Shown here piece by piece: positions 1 through 12,678 of a stretch of 64,000 nucleotides of DNA. The notes under the pieces are model-generated. The model did no database searches. It was not told the DNA's origin and was given only the letters and a program-made list of their open reading frames with translations. This DNA comes from Seriola aureovittata (Eukaryota; Chordata; Actinopteri; Carangiformes; Carangidae). Each line of letters opens with the position of its first letter. Positions within the stretch are counted from its first letter, which is position 1. The translations under genes and the position numbers were made by a program. Location of the stretch: assembly GCF_021018895.1 (NCBI RefSeq), contig NC_079373.1, forward strand, positions 14,666,501-14,730,500. Reading direction: 5' to 3'.

Positions 1-248
1 TGTAAATTACAAAACGTATAATTAGACAAGCAATCTACTGTATCTTAGGACTATTTTAAAGCTATATCTCTGAGGGGAGCTGTTTCTTGATCCAATAGTC
101 ATGCAGTAACTGAGCCAAAATGGCTAATGTCAGTATTTACCAAACATTGAAGCTGCATTCATAAACATAAAAAGGTTTTAAACTGCTTGACTCACTAGTG
201 AAGACAAGACATGAAAAGCACCTGGTCATTGTGTGTGTATCATTTCAG

Positions 249-1378
249 GGTGCAGTGAGACTGAAGAGCAGCTGCAGTTTCCCTTGGAGTTGTGTGCAGA
301 CTCATCCAACACTCAGCCATCATCCAAAATCTCAGGTAACCTTTAACCATTTTTTTTTTAAATTTCATTCCTGGCCTCCTCCTCTGCCCTGCTTCACTAA
401 CAGGCATTACCCATCTCCTCCACTAACACTTCAGGTACAGTCTCTTTACTCACCCCAGCTGCAAAACTCTGCCAAAATCAGCTGGTTATGGTTCGTTCAG
501 CAGGTAAATAAACAGTGATGTGGCGTAGCCCAGTGTGTTCAGTTCTGCTGTGAACCTAGATGACAGTATGATGTTTTCTAGATGAGATGTCAAACTCCTA
601 CAGCATTGTAGCGTACCTTCCATTCAAATGAATTGAACACAGTATCAAGGACAGCAAGTACGGAATATAGGTGGAACATTTTGACGTTCAGAACATTTAG
701 ATTTGGGACGGTGGTTAAAGCTTCGAAAAACTCTTGCTTGGTTTGGTACAGGGCAGAATTGACTGAACTCTCCTCGGTTTCTGTCAAGTGCAGAGGTAGA
801 CTTTGACGTTGTATGTGTGTGTGTGTGTGTGTGTGTGTGACAGGTGTCCCAGAGAGTACTAACGTCTCACCCAGAGGTAAGCCCCCTTCACATCCACCAT
901 CTCCCTGTACCCCACCTCCCTGCTACCAAAACTACTACACTGCCCTGTTTTTGACGTTTCATCCTTTTGTCTCGGACAGAGTTATCCTGCACCGCTCCCA
1001 AACCTCATCCACTTTTGTTCTTTTCTGTTCTTCTGTTTGTTTCTTTGTGTCCTGTTTTGTTTGTTTTTTGTTTGTTTTTTTTTTTGTTTTTTTCTCTCTT
1101 GTTGTCATTATTGTTGTTGTTGCGTATGTTTGGCTGTGGTGTGTGTGCGTGCGTGCGTGTGTGTGTGTGTGTGTGTACGTATGTGTTCTCTCCAGCTGCC
1201 TCCGTTGATTACGGTTCCTTTGCAGACAGATGCAGCACCTGGCTAGAGCTGCTTAGGCTGAAAGCTCACACCATAAGACGAGGATCAGTTAAGACAAGTA
1301 GGAGGACACAGTCTCTAGCACACTCTGGTGATCATACCCACAAATACAGAACACAAGATCACAAGCAATCCCACGCAG

Positions 1379-1422
<44 letters not shown>

Positions 1423-3862
1423 GCTTGCATACACTCACACACCCCTCCATGCATGCCGCTGGGGGGCGGAGCATCGTAAATCAAGCACCAGCTTTTTAGC
1501 TAGAGTGTGAAAGTTTAAGCCCCGCCCCTCAGAGGGATCCACAATCAGCAGCTTGGCTTTGAAATGCCTGTAGCCATGGTAACAGCAAAGTACAGGGAAG
1601 TGATTTTTTTTTTTCTTTGTGTGCAGCCTTTTTTCCAAATGCACTTGACTAGATCTGTGAAGGTTAGATTATTTTGCAGCAATTTGATGACAATTACTGA
1701 TTGTGCTCTGCATTTGCATTCCTGAATCTGAAGAAAACACCACATGATTTAAAAAAATGTAAAAATGCTAAAACTTCTTATGTCTGAATCCTACAAGTTC
1801 GATCACATGTGATGTTCTTAAGATCATGGTGGGGTGGGGGACGATGCTTTTCTGCAAGTACTGGTATTATTTTCAGTCCTGTGCACAGTAAGTGAACTAC
1901 AGTCTAATGTGTGGCTCTGAAGGTTCCTGGTTTGATGGATGTAAGCCACATCAGGTAAATTTGCAGTAAGACAATGAAGCATCTTTCACACTCTGGCTCA
2001 TATATATGTGTCCAGCTGAGCTCATAGCTGTCTCTGTCCGTCTCCATTTCCCAAGCCTCTTTCACAAATGCACCCAGATAAAAATATTCTCTCATGTACT
2101 GCAATTACTGTATTCACACATTTCAACTTACACAGCTGTGCCCAGGTCTGTCTGTCTGTCTGCAGACACTGTGTAACTGTGTTTGCCTCAACTGCATGAC
2201 ATGCATGGCAGCGTGTGCGTTCCAAATGATTGTCTTTGCACCTCACATCCACACCACTGCATGTAAATTCACACATGTATCTAACACACACAAACAACTG
2301 ACTTACTCACATATAAGTGCACACACATGTGGTACTCCTGCTGTGAAAACGCTAACAGGATTGCATTTTTGCACGTACATTCCACATTCACATTTCTTTC
2401 TGCTTCAGAGTTCATATCTGCTTTTAATTTTTCCACTATTTTTGAGTATTTTCTGGTATCTCCATTTCCCTTTGTCTTTTTTTCCCTCCCCTCCTCTTGT
2501 CTCCTCCTCTGGACCTCTCCCTGCTCTCTCTGTACCTGCAGTCTCATCTTTGGAGCACTGCAGTCCGCTGCCTGAGGGACGGTCCCGTTCACTGCGCTCC
2601 AATCGCTCGTTCGGGGGGAGTTCAGTCACCGTGGTGAAGATGACGCCGCTCTCCTTCCTCCCCGGGACACGCATCATTAAGTACCTTGGGATAATCAACA
2701 TGTTTTTTATCAGAGAGACAACATCATTGCGGGAGGTATGACCAACATGACCACAGAAAGTCGGTGTACTTTCACCTTATGCAGAATGTAGACATACCTG
2801 TACACATGAACTTGTGTTTGTCCTCTGCAGGAAGGTGGTGTTAGTGGCTTCCTGCATTCATTCATAGCAGAGGTGTTCGCAATGGTTCGAGCGCATGTAG
2901 CAGCCCTCGGTGGTAATGCAGTAGTGTCCTACAGCATGAAAGAGTGTGTGTTAATGGAAAATCCAAACAAGAACCAGGTATTCTCAAACACTTGCACAGT
3001 ATAAACACACACACTTGAAGTATTTTGCAGTTAATCTGCATTTATACTTAAAAGCATAATTAATTATATTTTTGATCCTCAGACCTGACAGTTATTAATA
3101 ATAGCAATAAACTTTATTTATATAGCACCTTTCATAACATGACACGTAGCTCAAAGTGCTTTACAATAAGAGATATTAAAAAAAAAAAAAAAAAAAACAG
3201 GACATATTAAGGCATAAAGATCCTGAGAAAGTAAGAAGAAGTACGTTCATAGAGGAATAAAAGAAATCCCAAAGAAAAGTTGAATTTATTAAAATAAGAT
3301 TTGAAGATTTGAGCTGATTCTTCAAAATATCAATAGAAGCTGCTTGTCTAATATTTGGTGGGAGTATGTTCCAAATCTTGGGTTCATAACTACAGAAGGC
3401 CGATTCTCTGTACTTTCTGTGATTTAATTGTGGCATATTTAGCAAGCAAGCATTAAGCCACCTAAGCAGATGGTTTGGAACATACTTGTAATCTGAAAGA
3501 TTTGAAGGTGCTGGACCATTTTTGGCTTTAAAAACAAGTAAAAGAAGTTTTATTTTATTTTTAATCTGTCCTTAACGTTACAAGTAGCCAATGCAATGAT
3601 GCTAACATTGGTATAATATGTTCTCTTTTCCTAGTTGTGATTAAGATTCTTGCTACTGACTTTTGTGTGAGTCGCAGCCATATTTTGGGTAAACCTTGTG
3701 GTGCTTGTGTTTTAATGTTGTCTACTCCTCCTCTAGGCTCAGTGTCTCATCAATGTGAGTGGTGATGCCGTCATCTGTGTCAAGGAAACAGACCAGGAGC
3801 CCATGCCCTCAACAACAAACATTGGACAGACCTGTAGCAGTGGAGCCGATGGGGCTACATGA
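249..3862 (+). CDS. c2cd5: C2 domain-containing protein 5 (CDP138), C-terminal exons only
   Basis: This is the 3' end of c2cd5. The family protein binds Ca2+ and membrane through an N-terminal C2 domain (outside this window) and takes part in insulin-stimulated fusion of GLUT4 vesicles. Visible exons are 249-335, 435-503 (probable), 844-876, 1196-1297, 2542-2735, 2831-2977 and 3737-3862 (TGA stop). All have AG/GT borders and compatible phases, giving about 251 residues. The recognisable conserved blocks are DYGSFADRCSTWLELLRLKA, RSLRSNRSFGGSSVTVVKMT, KYLGIINMFFIRETTSLRE, SGFLHSFIAEVFAMVRAHVA and NKNQAQCLINVSGDAV, which match the end of vertebrate C2CD5. Exons 249-335, 435-503, 844-876 and 1196-1297 all start and end in phase 1, so each can be skipped without a frameshift. 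The 69-nt exon is supported only by splice sites and an open frame in the right phase; the others are firm. The gene is incomplete because its start lies left of the window. Confidence 0.93.
3090..3560 (-). mobile_element. 5'-truncated L2/Maui-like LINE, 3' end
   Basis: The block lies inside the last c2cd5 intron. Its right part encodes, on the minus strand, a reverse-transcriptase C-terminal tail with the pattern RESAFCSYEPKIWNILPP then AASIDILKNQLK. This is the typical end of fish L2-clade ORF2. Towards 3090-3170 it ends with the common LINE tail that reads, on the plus strand, AATAAACTTTATTTATATAG...CAAAGTGCTTTACA. A poly-A run at 3178-3197 interrupts it. Only the last several hundred bases of the element are present, so it cannot move. 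The family name rests on pattern recognition. Confidence 0.75.
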
Positions 3863-5690
3863 CAGTGAAACACAGAGACTCATTTTGTCTGCAGGGCACA
3901 CAATTTGAGTGAACACACTCTCCGAGTCTAGCCGTCCAAGTATGAGTCATTTATGTCTGCCTTAAAACTCTATAAAAGATCCAAAGGTGTGGACACAGGT
4001 AATAAAGCAAGTACTCACACAATCTCAAAAACATGAAGTGTGTATTGAGATAGGAGAGCAGGATGTTTCTCTTTTTGTTTTTCTATGTTTAAAGACACCA
4101 TTTGTGCACAAGATACTGATGTAGCTCTTTAAGAATTAGGTAATCTGAGAGTATTTCAAAACTTTTTGTTAAAACAACAGCCACAGGACCCATCTGCATC
4201 TAAATTATGCCTATGCATTACAGCTGTCCATATTGGGGTTGCCCAAAGCTACAGTATATTGGCCATCTCCTTGTGTTTGGGCATGAATGAAACAGGAGGC
4301 AGCTATGACTAATATGTCCTTCCACAGATCACAGGATTCATTAAATGGCTATGCCAAAAGGGACACAGTTGTATGATTAAAATGTAGTCAGATTCTCCCT
4401 CAGTGTTAGGCTCTGTTTCGAATAACATGCAGATTAAAAGACTATCAGTCCATTTCAAAGTTGACGGATAAAGGATGTGTCAAGCAGGACAAGTATTTTA
4501 ATGTCAACATGACTTCGTCAAAATACAAAATTCAGCCTTGAATATAAATTTTAAAGCTAAAATCCAAACAACCAAGGTAAACCTGTGATGCCATTTTGTT
4601 ATAATCATGTAAGAATTAATTGCTGTCCTGTTTTATGTCTAAATTAGATTTTGTATTGATTTTGTTGATTGATAAACTTCCTAATTACTGTCACAGTATT
4701 GCTAATTTGCAGTATCTTATAGATAATTAAATTTCTAGGGAAGTGTCAAATAATGATGCCCAAGATTACAGCCTTGTTTTTATTTCTGGTAGTTACTCAA
4801 GTTACACACATCTATAACAAACAGGCAACGATTACAGGCATTATACGCGCATATTTTTGTAGAGTGAGAATTTTCCTTTTACAACAGCCATTACTATGTA
4901 TTCCAGTAACTATTTTATAAATTAAAAACTTTTTTTTATTGCTTAATGGCAAAATGGAAAAAAACGAGTGGGATAATGTGTATGCCTTTTTTATTCACTT
5001 TCATGTGGGCTGGGGATGGTGTAATGTCTGATGAGTATAAATGGAACAGACATCCAGTCTTAGTTATATACTGTGGCCCTTTAGGGGTCTAACGACTAAA
5101 CTGGGGTCTAAAGTCTTTGAAATCCTTTTGACTGAATTACATCTTTACTGGTGTATGATGAGGCACTTATCGCTTCTCTTGCAGCTCCAGGATCAGTTCC
5201 TCTTCTTGATGCGTCTTTCTGTCAGTGTCAAATGTCACATCCCTTTGCCAAGCCTCATCACTGTTGCTTTGGCATTCATGTTCCAAATAATAGTCCTGCT
5301 ACTGATCTGTCCATCTCCGACATTGATGTCCAATGCTGGAAAAGAAAGCATCTTCTGGTGTAGGTGCCACCTGAAAATAAACTGTGTAAATGTTCTCTAA
5401 AATCAGATTTTAGTATTTTTGTAACATAAAATTTATGAAACCTACTGCTCATTTTGCTTGTGCAATGAATTCCTGATGTTTTGACTCACTGTGTCAGAGA
5501 ATTAGTGGTACTCTAATCTGTTTGTGTGATCAGCAGTTTGTGATCAGTTTCTTATATTTGTGTCTGAAACTTGAATGTACATACTTAGATGCTTTTGCTT
5601 TCTGACTAGCAGCATGCAGACCCACTTTTTATTGCCATGAATCTGTATGCTCGCCTGGTAAGTCTTGCACAATAAACTCAGTCAAACCAA
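3863..5690 (+). other. Probable c2cd5 3' UTR
   Basis: No conserved coding exon is visible after the c2cd5 stop. The stretch is AT-rich and unique-looking. An AATAAA signal at 5671-5676 is a reasonable end for the c2cd5 transcript, giving a 3' UTR of about 1.8 kb. Another AATAAA lies within GAAAATAAACTG near 5374. The extent of the UTR is inferred. Confidence 0.4.
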
Positions 5691-5864
5691 GCTGCATCTG
5701 ATTGTCATCATTGACAAAAGCTGTGGACAGCCTCTCTTCTTAATAGATAGGAATACAGTAGAAATTAATGATATAGTGCAGATACAGTGCTACTTATGCC
5801 AAGTTAAAATCTTGTCTCAGGTAACTATGTAAACTATGTTCACAATCATTTCAGTAATGGATTC

Positions 5865-5955
5865 TGTTGATTTTTTTATGATTAATCAATAATCTGTTTA
5901 GTCTATAATGTCAGAAATGAGCTAGAATCTAAATCTCCCAGAAGCTGTGGCGATG
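5865..5955 (-). repeat. Dispersed fish repeat, degenerate fragment
   Basis: The segment carries the pattern ATTAATCAAT, then GTTTAGTCTATAATGTCAG and CCCAGAAGC. It resembles a widespread percomorph repeat of which other pieces occur at 7690-7925, 28102-28225 and 52570-52700. It is a short decayed piece, with further ATTAATCAGTTAA sequence near 6030. The rest of 5690-6760 shows nothing I can name. Confidence 0.45.
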
Positions 5956-6759
5956 CGTCCAAGTTTATTAAACCCAGGATACAAAATGGAAAAGCAGCAA
6001 ATCTCACATTTATCAAATTTTTTTTGTCTATTGATTAATCAGTTAACATCTTGGTCAACATGCTAAAGAGCACAATCACATTCTTATTGGGGACCTTTAC
6101 AGTGTTACATTGGTCGATTTCGACAATTAATTTCTTAATTGAATAAACTTTTTTTTTTTTTAACATTTATTAAATGTCTATGGGTTTAACCAAAGATTAT
6201 CTCTACAAGTTATTGGTGCGTGCGCGCGTTTTGTTTTTGTTTTTGAGGCGTTCAAAACATAGGAAAGATTATTTTCTACTTCCAACATCAAAATAACGTC
6301 CATGTCGGAAAATATTAAATTATTTTTAAAATTCCCTTTTCATCACAAAACACGAGTACTTGCCCCTTATTCTCGTTATTTTACACATATTTATGTAAAA
6401 TAGCAAGTCAGATCATGGATGTAAGTTGCACTAAGTATGAAGTGCTGTAGTTTGCTTACACACAGTTGGGTTACTTGGTATCGATATACTTTATACTTTT
6501 ACGAACGATCCGTAGATTGGGAACCTCCACTTCAAGCAGGTCAAAAAAGTAAAACGCCGATGTCACAGTTATGCATTAGTATTACCAAACCAATAATGTT
6601 GTATTTGATAATATGGTCACATGGGACATTTTGTTGATACTAAAACATAGACTTTTACCTGAGTAAGAAGTTGAATGCAGGACTTTTACTTGTAATGGTT
6701 TATTTTACATTAATATATTTGTAGTTTTAAACTGCTCCAATGCAACAGGATGAGTGGTG

Positions 6760-7000
6760 ATCAGAAAGTCTACTGACATCACACATACGTTTCATCCGAT
6801 GTAACATGAACGCAGCATAACGGTCCAAACGAACTGCAGCGACATCTCGAGGTCGTTCAGGTGAACTTCCGCTACGTGTCCATCGGCTACGTTTAATCCC
6901 CGCTGCCTGCGTCCCATCCCATCCTGCCGCAGGAACAGGACGCGGCAAGTCAGTTAGCGGTAAAAGTGGCGGCTGTCACGACCAGCATCTCGGCTTAGAC
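6760..7000 (+). promoter_or_regulatory. CpG-containing promoter and 5' UTR region of lmf2
   Basis: The roughly 200 bases before the lmf2 start are clearly richer in G, C and CpG than the AT-rich sequence further left, with several ACG, TCG and GCG steps. No TATA box is obvious, which suits a housekeeping, TATA-less promoter. The transcription start cannot be placed by eye. Confidence 0.4.
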
Positions 7001-10000
7001 ATGGGGGAGATCATTCTGCCGCGGCGCATGTTCCTCTGGTGCATGGCGGCCATATATCTGGCTGCTTTTGTTTCCTTGTATGTGCAAATACCAGGTGAGA
7101 CCCTCAACTCTGCTACCTGTGCGAGAGCTAGCTTCCCTAACTTCACTGCTGTGTGTTAGCTTGTTAGCTGGGAACTTAGCGCTAAGGCTATTCTGTCTTC
7201 CTCCCTTTTTCAAGCTCTCACTTGTGGTGAAGAGCCGCCTGGAAGTTTCTGTGGGCTGCAGTCAGAAAGACTTCTCTGCTCCTGGGAAAATACGCGAGCT
7301 AATAGCTGCTGAGAGAGACCCAACCTGTTGTAAAAGACGCTCACATGTCTTTTACCACAGCACCCACAAACCTTAAAAGTTCTGCTATTTGCCCAGAGGA
7401 AGCTCAGAAGACGTCGCCCACGCCCGCGTGTTAAAGGAAACTGTACATTTGGGATACACATTTATTTAGTTTCAGTACCAACATCATTTTTGTAGTGTAC
7501 GGTTTTCAACTATGTATTCTTAGTTCATTTTAGGCCGAGCCACAAATGTATATTAGCTGCCTGAGATTACCAATGAATATATTTTGAGATAAATGACAGT
7601 GAGATTTTTAGTGCATATGCAATAAAGCACAAACTCATAAACTACAGTATATAAAACTATGAAGCATGCATACTTTGTTTTCCCATGCAGAGTTGAAAAG
7701 AATAGTCGATTAATTGATCAGGAAAGTAATCGTCAACTTTTTAACAATTGATTGATTGATTCATAATTTCAATGATTTTTCAAAAAAGAATAGTGGAACA
7801 ATGCCAAATATTGTCTGTTTCTAGCCTCTCAAATGAGGTTATTTCCTGCTCTCCTTTGGCATCGATCAGTGTAAACTAAATATTTCTGGGTATTTGAATT
7901 TTTGTTTAAACAAAATAAGCATTTGAGGACAAAAATTGAAATGTATCTACAGTAATTTTCTTTGTACAGGTCTGTTTAGCTGTAGTCATCGCTGGCTGGT
8001 CTGTGCAGGGCCAACCAATACTAGTGATTGATGAAAATAAATAAGTGGTGAAACTGAGCACATACTTCCATACACTGCACAAGGGATGACTGAGTGAAAA
8101 GAACTAAAACAGAATTAAGGAACATCCTTTGGAAGAACAGTGTTAATCTCTTCAGTAGATGTCCTGAAACTTGGAGACTCGCTGCTTTGCTGCATTGAAG
8201 CTGTTCTGGTATCTTGCGGTGGCCAAGCACATTACATTTAATCTTGATCTGTAGCATGGTTTACATGTTTGTGTTTATTCCCAGGTCTCTACGGTAATGA
8301 CGGGCTGTTGCCTGCTCGTTGGCAGCTGCGATACAGCGGTAAGCCCCTGGTGGAACAGCTGCTGTCCTCGCCCACCCTACTGTGGCTTGGACCTCGGCTC
8401 GGCCTGGACACGCAGACTGCCATGGAGCTGCTGTGTCTCATAGGGGCGGCACTGAGCCTTGCTGCCACGCTGATGGAAGCTCTCCGAGACAGCGTGGTGT
8501 TCTTTTGCCTCTGGGCCTTGTACCTGTCCATGTACCAGGTGAGTTTGTATCAGCTGTCCTTTTTTTAATTTTATTTTTTTTACTCTCACAATATTTCCAT
8601 GCTCTTAAACATATTTGTTTGTTTCAGGTGGGCCAAGTTTTCCTCTACTTCCAGTGGTGAGTGTTATGGACAAAAAGATAAAGCAAAGATGTTTATAGTT
8701 GATTTGTTTTTTTTTCATTTGTACATTACTTCTATAAACAGCAGCTGGAAGAAGGAGCCCAAGATGGTTTTGGCATTTTGCCGATATCTTTATGTCATGC
8801 TTGGTATAACATCATAGTAATGTTTGTCTTGACTACAGACATTAAAGTAAACTAGAATGACAACTCTGGTTTCCCTGTCCTCTTTGATGCCTGTTCTTCT
8901 TTGGACAGGGACAACCTGCTTCTAGAGACTGGGTTCCTCTGTATCCTTGTTGCTCCACTGACAATAATCAGAGGGGCAAGAGCGGTCAGAGAACATGATC
9001 GTGTAACTTTCTGGCTGATCCGCTGGCTGCTCTTCAGGCTAATGTTCGCCTCTGGTGTGGTGAAGCTCACATCACGTTGTCCCACATGGTGGGGTCTTAC
9101 AGGTATGTGTGAGCGTCTGAGGTATACTGTAGTGTGCATGTTTTGGGGATGTGAATCTTTGGAAGAAATCCCATTACTACTGTTGAAACATGCAGTTTAA
9201 CTCCTCCAACATCTAATTACTGATGTTAATTCTCGCCAGTTATCTGTTCTGTGCATTTTTTAAGTTTATTTTTCACTGTGTGTTGAACAGCTTTGACATA
9301 TCACTATGAGACTCAGTGTATTCCCACGCCACTCGCCTGGGTTGCCCACCAGTTGCCAGTCTGGTGGCAGAAGCTAAGTGTGGTGGGAACGCTTGTCATA
9401 GAGATCGCTGCACCTCTACTATTCTTCAGTCCGCTACGTAGGCTCCGACTCGGGTCTTTTTACTTGCAGGTGGGTAGAAATTCAAGTGCTACATTTGATT
9501 TTTGTAATTTTTTTATAATTTGTTTCTTTCTTTACTTTGCTGACTGACAATCAGCTTTAGGTTTATTTACATGTCTTAATACATAATTAACTTCTGGATT
9601 GTACAGTGGTTAATTGTTGCACTACTATATTTTCCCACGCACGTCTCTTTAGCCTGCAATTAACAGGATTGCTTGTAAAGTGTTGTGCTTCTAAAATTGC
9701 CACGTTGTTGTGTGCATATTGGCTGATCTGTTTTTTCTTTTTTTCACCCTTGTGTAGGTGCTTCTGCAAGTGCTCATCATTTTGTCTGGAAACTACAACT
9801 TCTTCAACCTGCTGACATTGGCGGTCTGTCTGTCTCTGCTGGACGATCAGCATGTACACTTCTGGCTACGCAAAACAGACAAGACCAACAACAATGGTAT
9901 GATACACATGTGTACCAGTTTTTAAATCTTAGGATTACTTAAACATTAAAGTGTGCATGTTACACATGGTACACATTTGTTAATTCAAAGTTTAAATTTG

Positions 10001-10208
10001 CACCTGAACCATTCTAGCATGGTTTACTTACCAGAGTATCACCTGTTTTTCTTAGTTTTTTTCTCTGTCTGTCCTGATCAGACTCCAGGCTGTGGTCGTG
10101 GCTGTGTTACCTGCTGGAGTTGTCAGTCTGGTCTCTCATGATCTTTGGAACAATTATATGTTTTGACCTGCAGCTGGATAAAACAAAGAACGGCATCTCC
10201 TCCAGGAC

Positions 10209-10247
<39 letters not shown>

Positions 10248-12678
10248 CATGTATGTGAATAGAAGAGATTTGCATTGTGCAGTTTTTCGTTTACGTTTTT
10301 TTTCTTGCAGCATTCACATACCACCAGTTTAACCAGTTTCTGAAGACTGTCACAATCCCCTGTATCTGGATTGGGGTCCTCTCTCTCACCTGGGAGATGG
10401 TCGCAGCTATGTTCAGGTAAGACTCTCCTCAGTGTGCAGCTGGGAGCTTGATTATGTGGTCTGTTGCATTTACTCTACTGCTTGATGTGGAGTTACCTTG
10501 TTATTGAAAATGTGTTAGTGTACAGCAGAAGTAGAGATATTGTATTCCATGTGTTTTTGTAGGTGTGCATGTGTCTGTGGTTTCCTGAAGAGGTTTTGTG
10601 GAACCGTTCAGTGGACGGTGTTTGCTGCTGCCACTGCTGCCATGTTCGCTGTCAGTCTGGTGGGTAGTAATGTGTAGTAATGCTTGAGCTTCATATCATG
10701 AAGCTGAAACTTCATATCACTATTCAGTTGAACACTATAACCAGTCAGTAGTGTAATGTCCTAATCTGGCTGTTATCTCTTGGATTCTAGCATCTCTGTG
10801 TTGGTGCAGGTCAGAATATAAGTGTTTTCTCTCATGTCATCACTTCCTGACACTGTTTTTCACTTCTAGGTGCCATTCACCTACATAGAGTACGACTCCA
10901 ATACTAGATTATGGCCAGGAGTGCGTCGGGCCCATGAGCTAGTGAATCGTTACCAGCTGGTCAACTCATATGGCCTCTTCAGAAGGATGACAGGCGTCGG
11001 GGGGCGGCCAGAAGTTGTTATTGAGGGAAGCAATGACGGAGTCACTTGGATGGTGAGAGAAATAAGTTATGATTGATGATGGTTCAAACAAGCTGAAAAT
11101 ATGCCTGTGAATGACTCTTAATGATCACACTGCTAATTTGATATAAACTTGCTGTATAAGATGATTGTAGTTTCTAAAATCTGTAATTGTACGATAAAAT
11201 TACGGAGGCAGTATTGAACAATTTCATAATGAATAATTGTGCAGACTCACTGTCTTTATATCGGCATGTTTTTTTTTTTTTTTTTTTTCTTCCAGGAGAT
11301 TGAGTTTATGTATAAGCCAGGAAACCTTAGTGCACCTCCACCTGTGCTGACACCTCACCAACCTAGGTTGGACTGGCAAATGTGGTTTGCTGCCCTTGGG
11401 GCTCATACACAGGCTCCATGGTTCACCAGCCTGATGTACAGACTGCTGCAGGGAAAGAGAGATGGTACGCACCGTCACAAAGCTACAGTTAATTCATTCA
11501 TTTATTTAACAAGCATATCTCTTTAAAGCTTTGTTTCATGTTCTGCAGTTATAGAGTTGATCCAGACAGATGTATCTCAGTATCCGTTCCACCAGCAGCC
11601 TCCTGCCTACCTCCGAGCCCACCGCTACAGATACTGGTTCACTGAACCAAAGGCTGACGGGTCAGTGCTCTCTTTCTCCTTTTCCCTCCCTCATACATTG
11701 AGTGTGCGCTAAAGTTTTGTTGCAATTTTAAAATGATTTTAAATACGCATGTTTCAGTTAACTTCATTTTTCCTGTGCAAACATGTCCTCAAAATGCTGG
11801 AAAATGACTGTTATGTATGTTCTCTATTATATGAATAGAACACAAGGTTTGATTGTACTGTACTTAGTTCATTGTTATACACTGCAACTTTCCTGCTTGT
11901 CATGATGTTGTCTCGGCCTGTTCAAGTTAGAAAAACAATTTTTTTTTATCCCAGTTTCATTTATAAGTCACAAGCCTCTCACACACAAACTGCAGGATGT
12001 TAAGAGTTTGGCTGGTCTTTGTTGGCAGTTCTTACCCACAGCGCTGGTGGAGGAGGGTCTATGATGAGGAGTTCTATCCCACTGTGCACCTGGGCAACAC
12101 TGTCCTGGAAGGCATGCTCAACCAGTATGGACTCAAGGTAAATGCCTCTTAAAAATACGTATTATCCTTACCCATAAAACTTTCATTATTATCTGTGGAA
12201 AACATGGAGAGAAAATGTCCCTTTTCATGCTGTAATCTGTTACAATACCATAATATCGATTTTAATTTGTCTGTAGGACAAATCGCCTCCACGTGTATCC
12301 AACACCACTGTTGCCCGGGCAGTGAGGTGGGTGCGCTCTCAGGTCAGAGGTGTTCCTACCCACACACTAATCTGGACCCTCATTGCCTGCAGCGCCACCT
12401 TCTGTCTCCTCCAAGGATTGCGAAACAGGAACAAAGGGAACTTACTTATTGATTCGGCCGCTGTGACTGTGAACAATCACACGGAAAATCGTGAGAAGTC
12501 AGACGAACAGCAGGCAGTGGAAGAGGAGGAGGAAGGTGAAGACAGCGAAGATGAAGTGGAGGAGGGTGAGGGGGAAGAGAGGGACACTGTTAGTGACAAC
12601 AACGAGGGTGAGGAACAAGATGAGGAAGAGGAAGAGGAAGAGGAAAGAGATGAGCTACTCCGAAAGACAAAGCTTTAA
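7001..12678 (+). CDS. lmf2: Lipase maturation factor 2
   Basis: This is a multi-pass ER membrane protein of the LMF family. LMF1 is needed to fold and activate lipoprotein, hepatic and endothelial lipases; the role of LMF2 is less clear. Coding exons are 7001-7094, 8285-8538, 8628-8656, 8909-9102, 9291-9469, 9758-9896, 10082-10210, 10311-10416, 10563-10659, 10870-11052, 11296-11464, 11549-11660, 12029-12137 and 12277-12678. They sum to 2196 nt (731 aa; human LMF2 is about 707). The chosen ATG begins [20 protein letters not shown], a signal-anchor-like segment. Family blocks follow: [71 protein letters not shown] and [11 protein letters not shown]. After a last hydrophobic segment ([18 protein letters not shown]) the protein ends in an unusually acidic tail rich in Glu runs and finishes RKTKL. 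It converges on miox. Confidence 0.96.
7690..7925 (+). repeat. Dispersed fish repeat copy in lmf2 intron 1
   Basis: The copy contains GTCGATTAATTGATCAGGAA followed by TTTCAATGATT, TAGCCTCTCAAATGAGG, GTAAACTAAATATTTCTGGG and ACAAAATAAGCATTTGAGGA. I recognise this layout as a common dispersed element of percomorph fish, running from ATTAATCGAT-like ends through a central TAAACT(G)AATAT block. It has no coding capacity. Pieces in the opposite sense lie at 5865, 28102 and 52570. Confidence 0.55.
10211..10246 (+). repeat. (GT)18 microsatellite starting at an lmf2 splice donor
   Basis: The tract begins exactly at the GT donor of lmf2 exon 7 (ACAG|GTGTGTGTGT), so the whole U1-binding segment of the donor is microsatellite. 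Confidence 0.9.

Noticed and set aside
979..1080. Possible further c2cd5 exon after CTCGGACAG
   Set aside because: The acceptor looks fair and the frame is open, but no acceptable donor follows, and joining 876 directly to 1196 already keeps the frame.
5041..5400. Plus-strand ORF of 119 codons after c2cd5
   Set aside because: It lies in the inferred c2cd5 3' UTR, with no family resemblance and no splice support.
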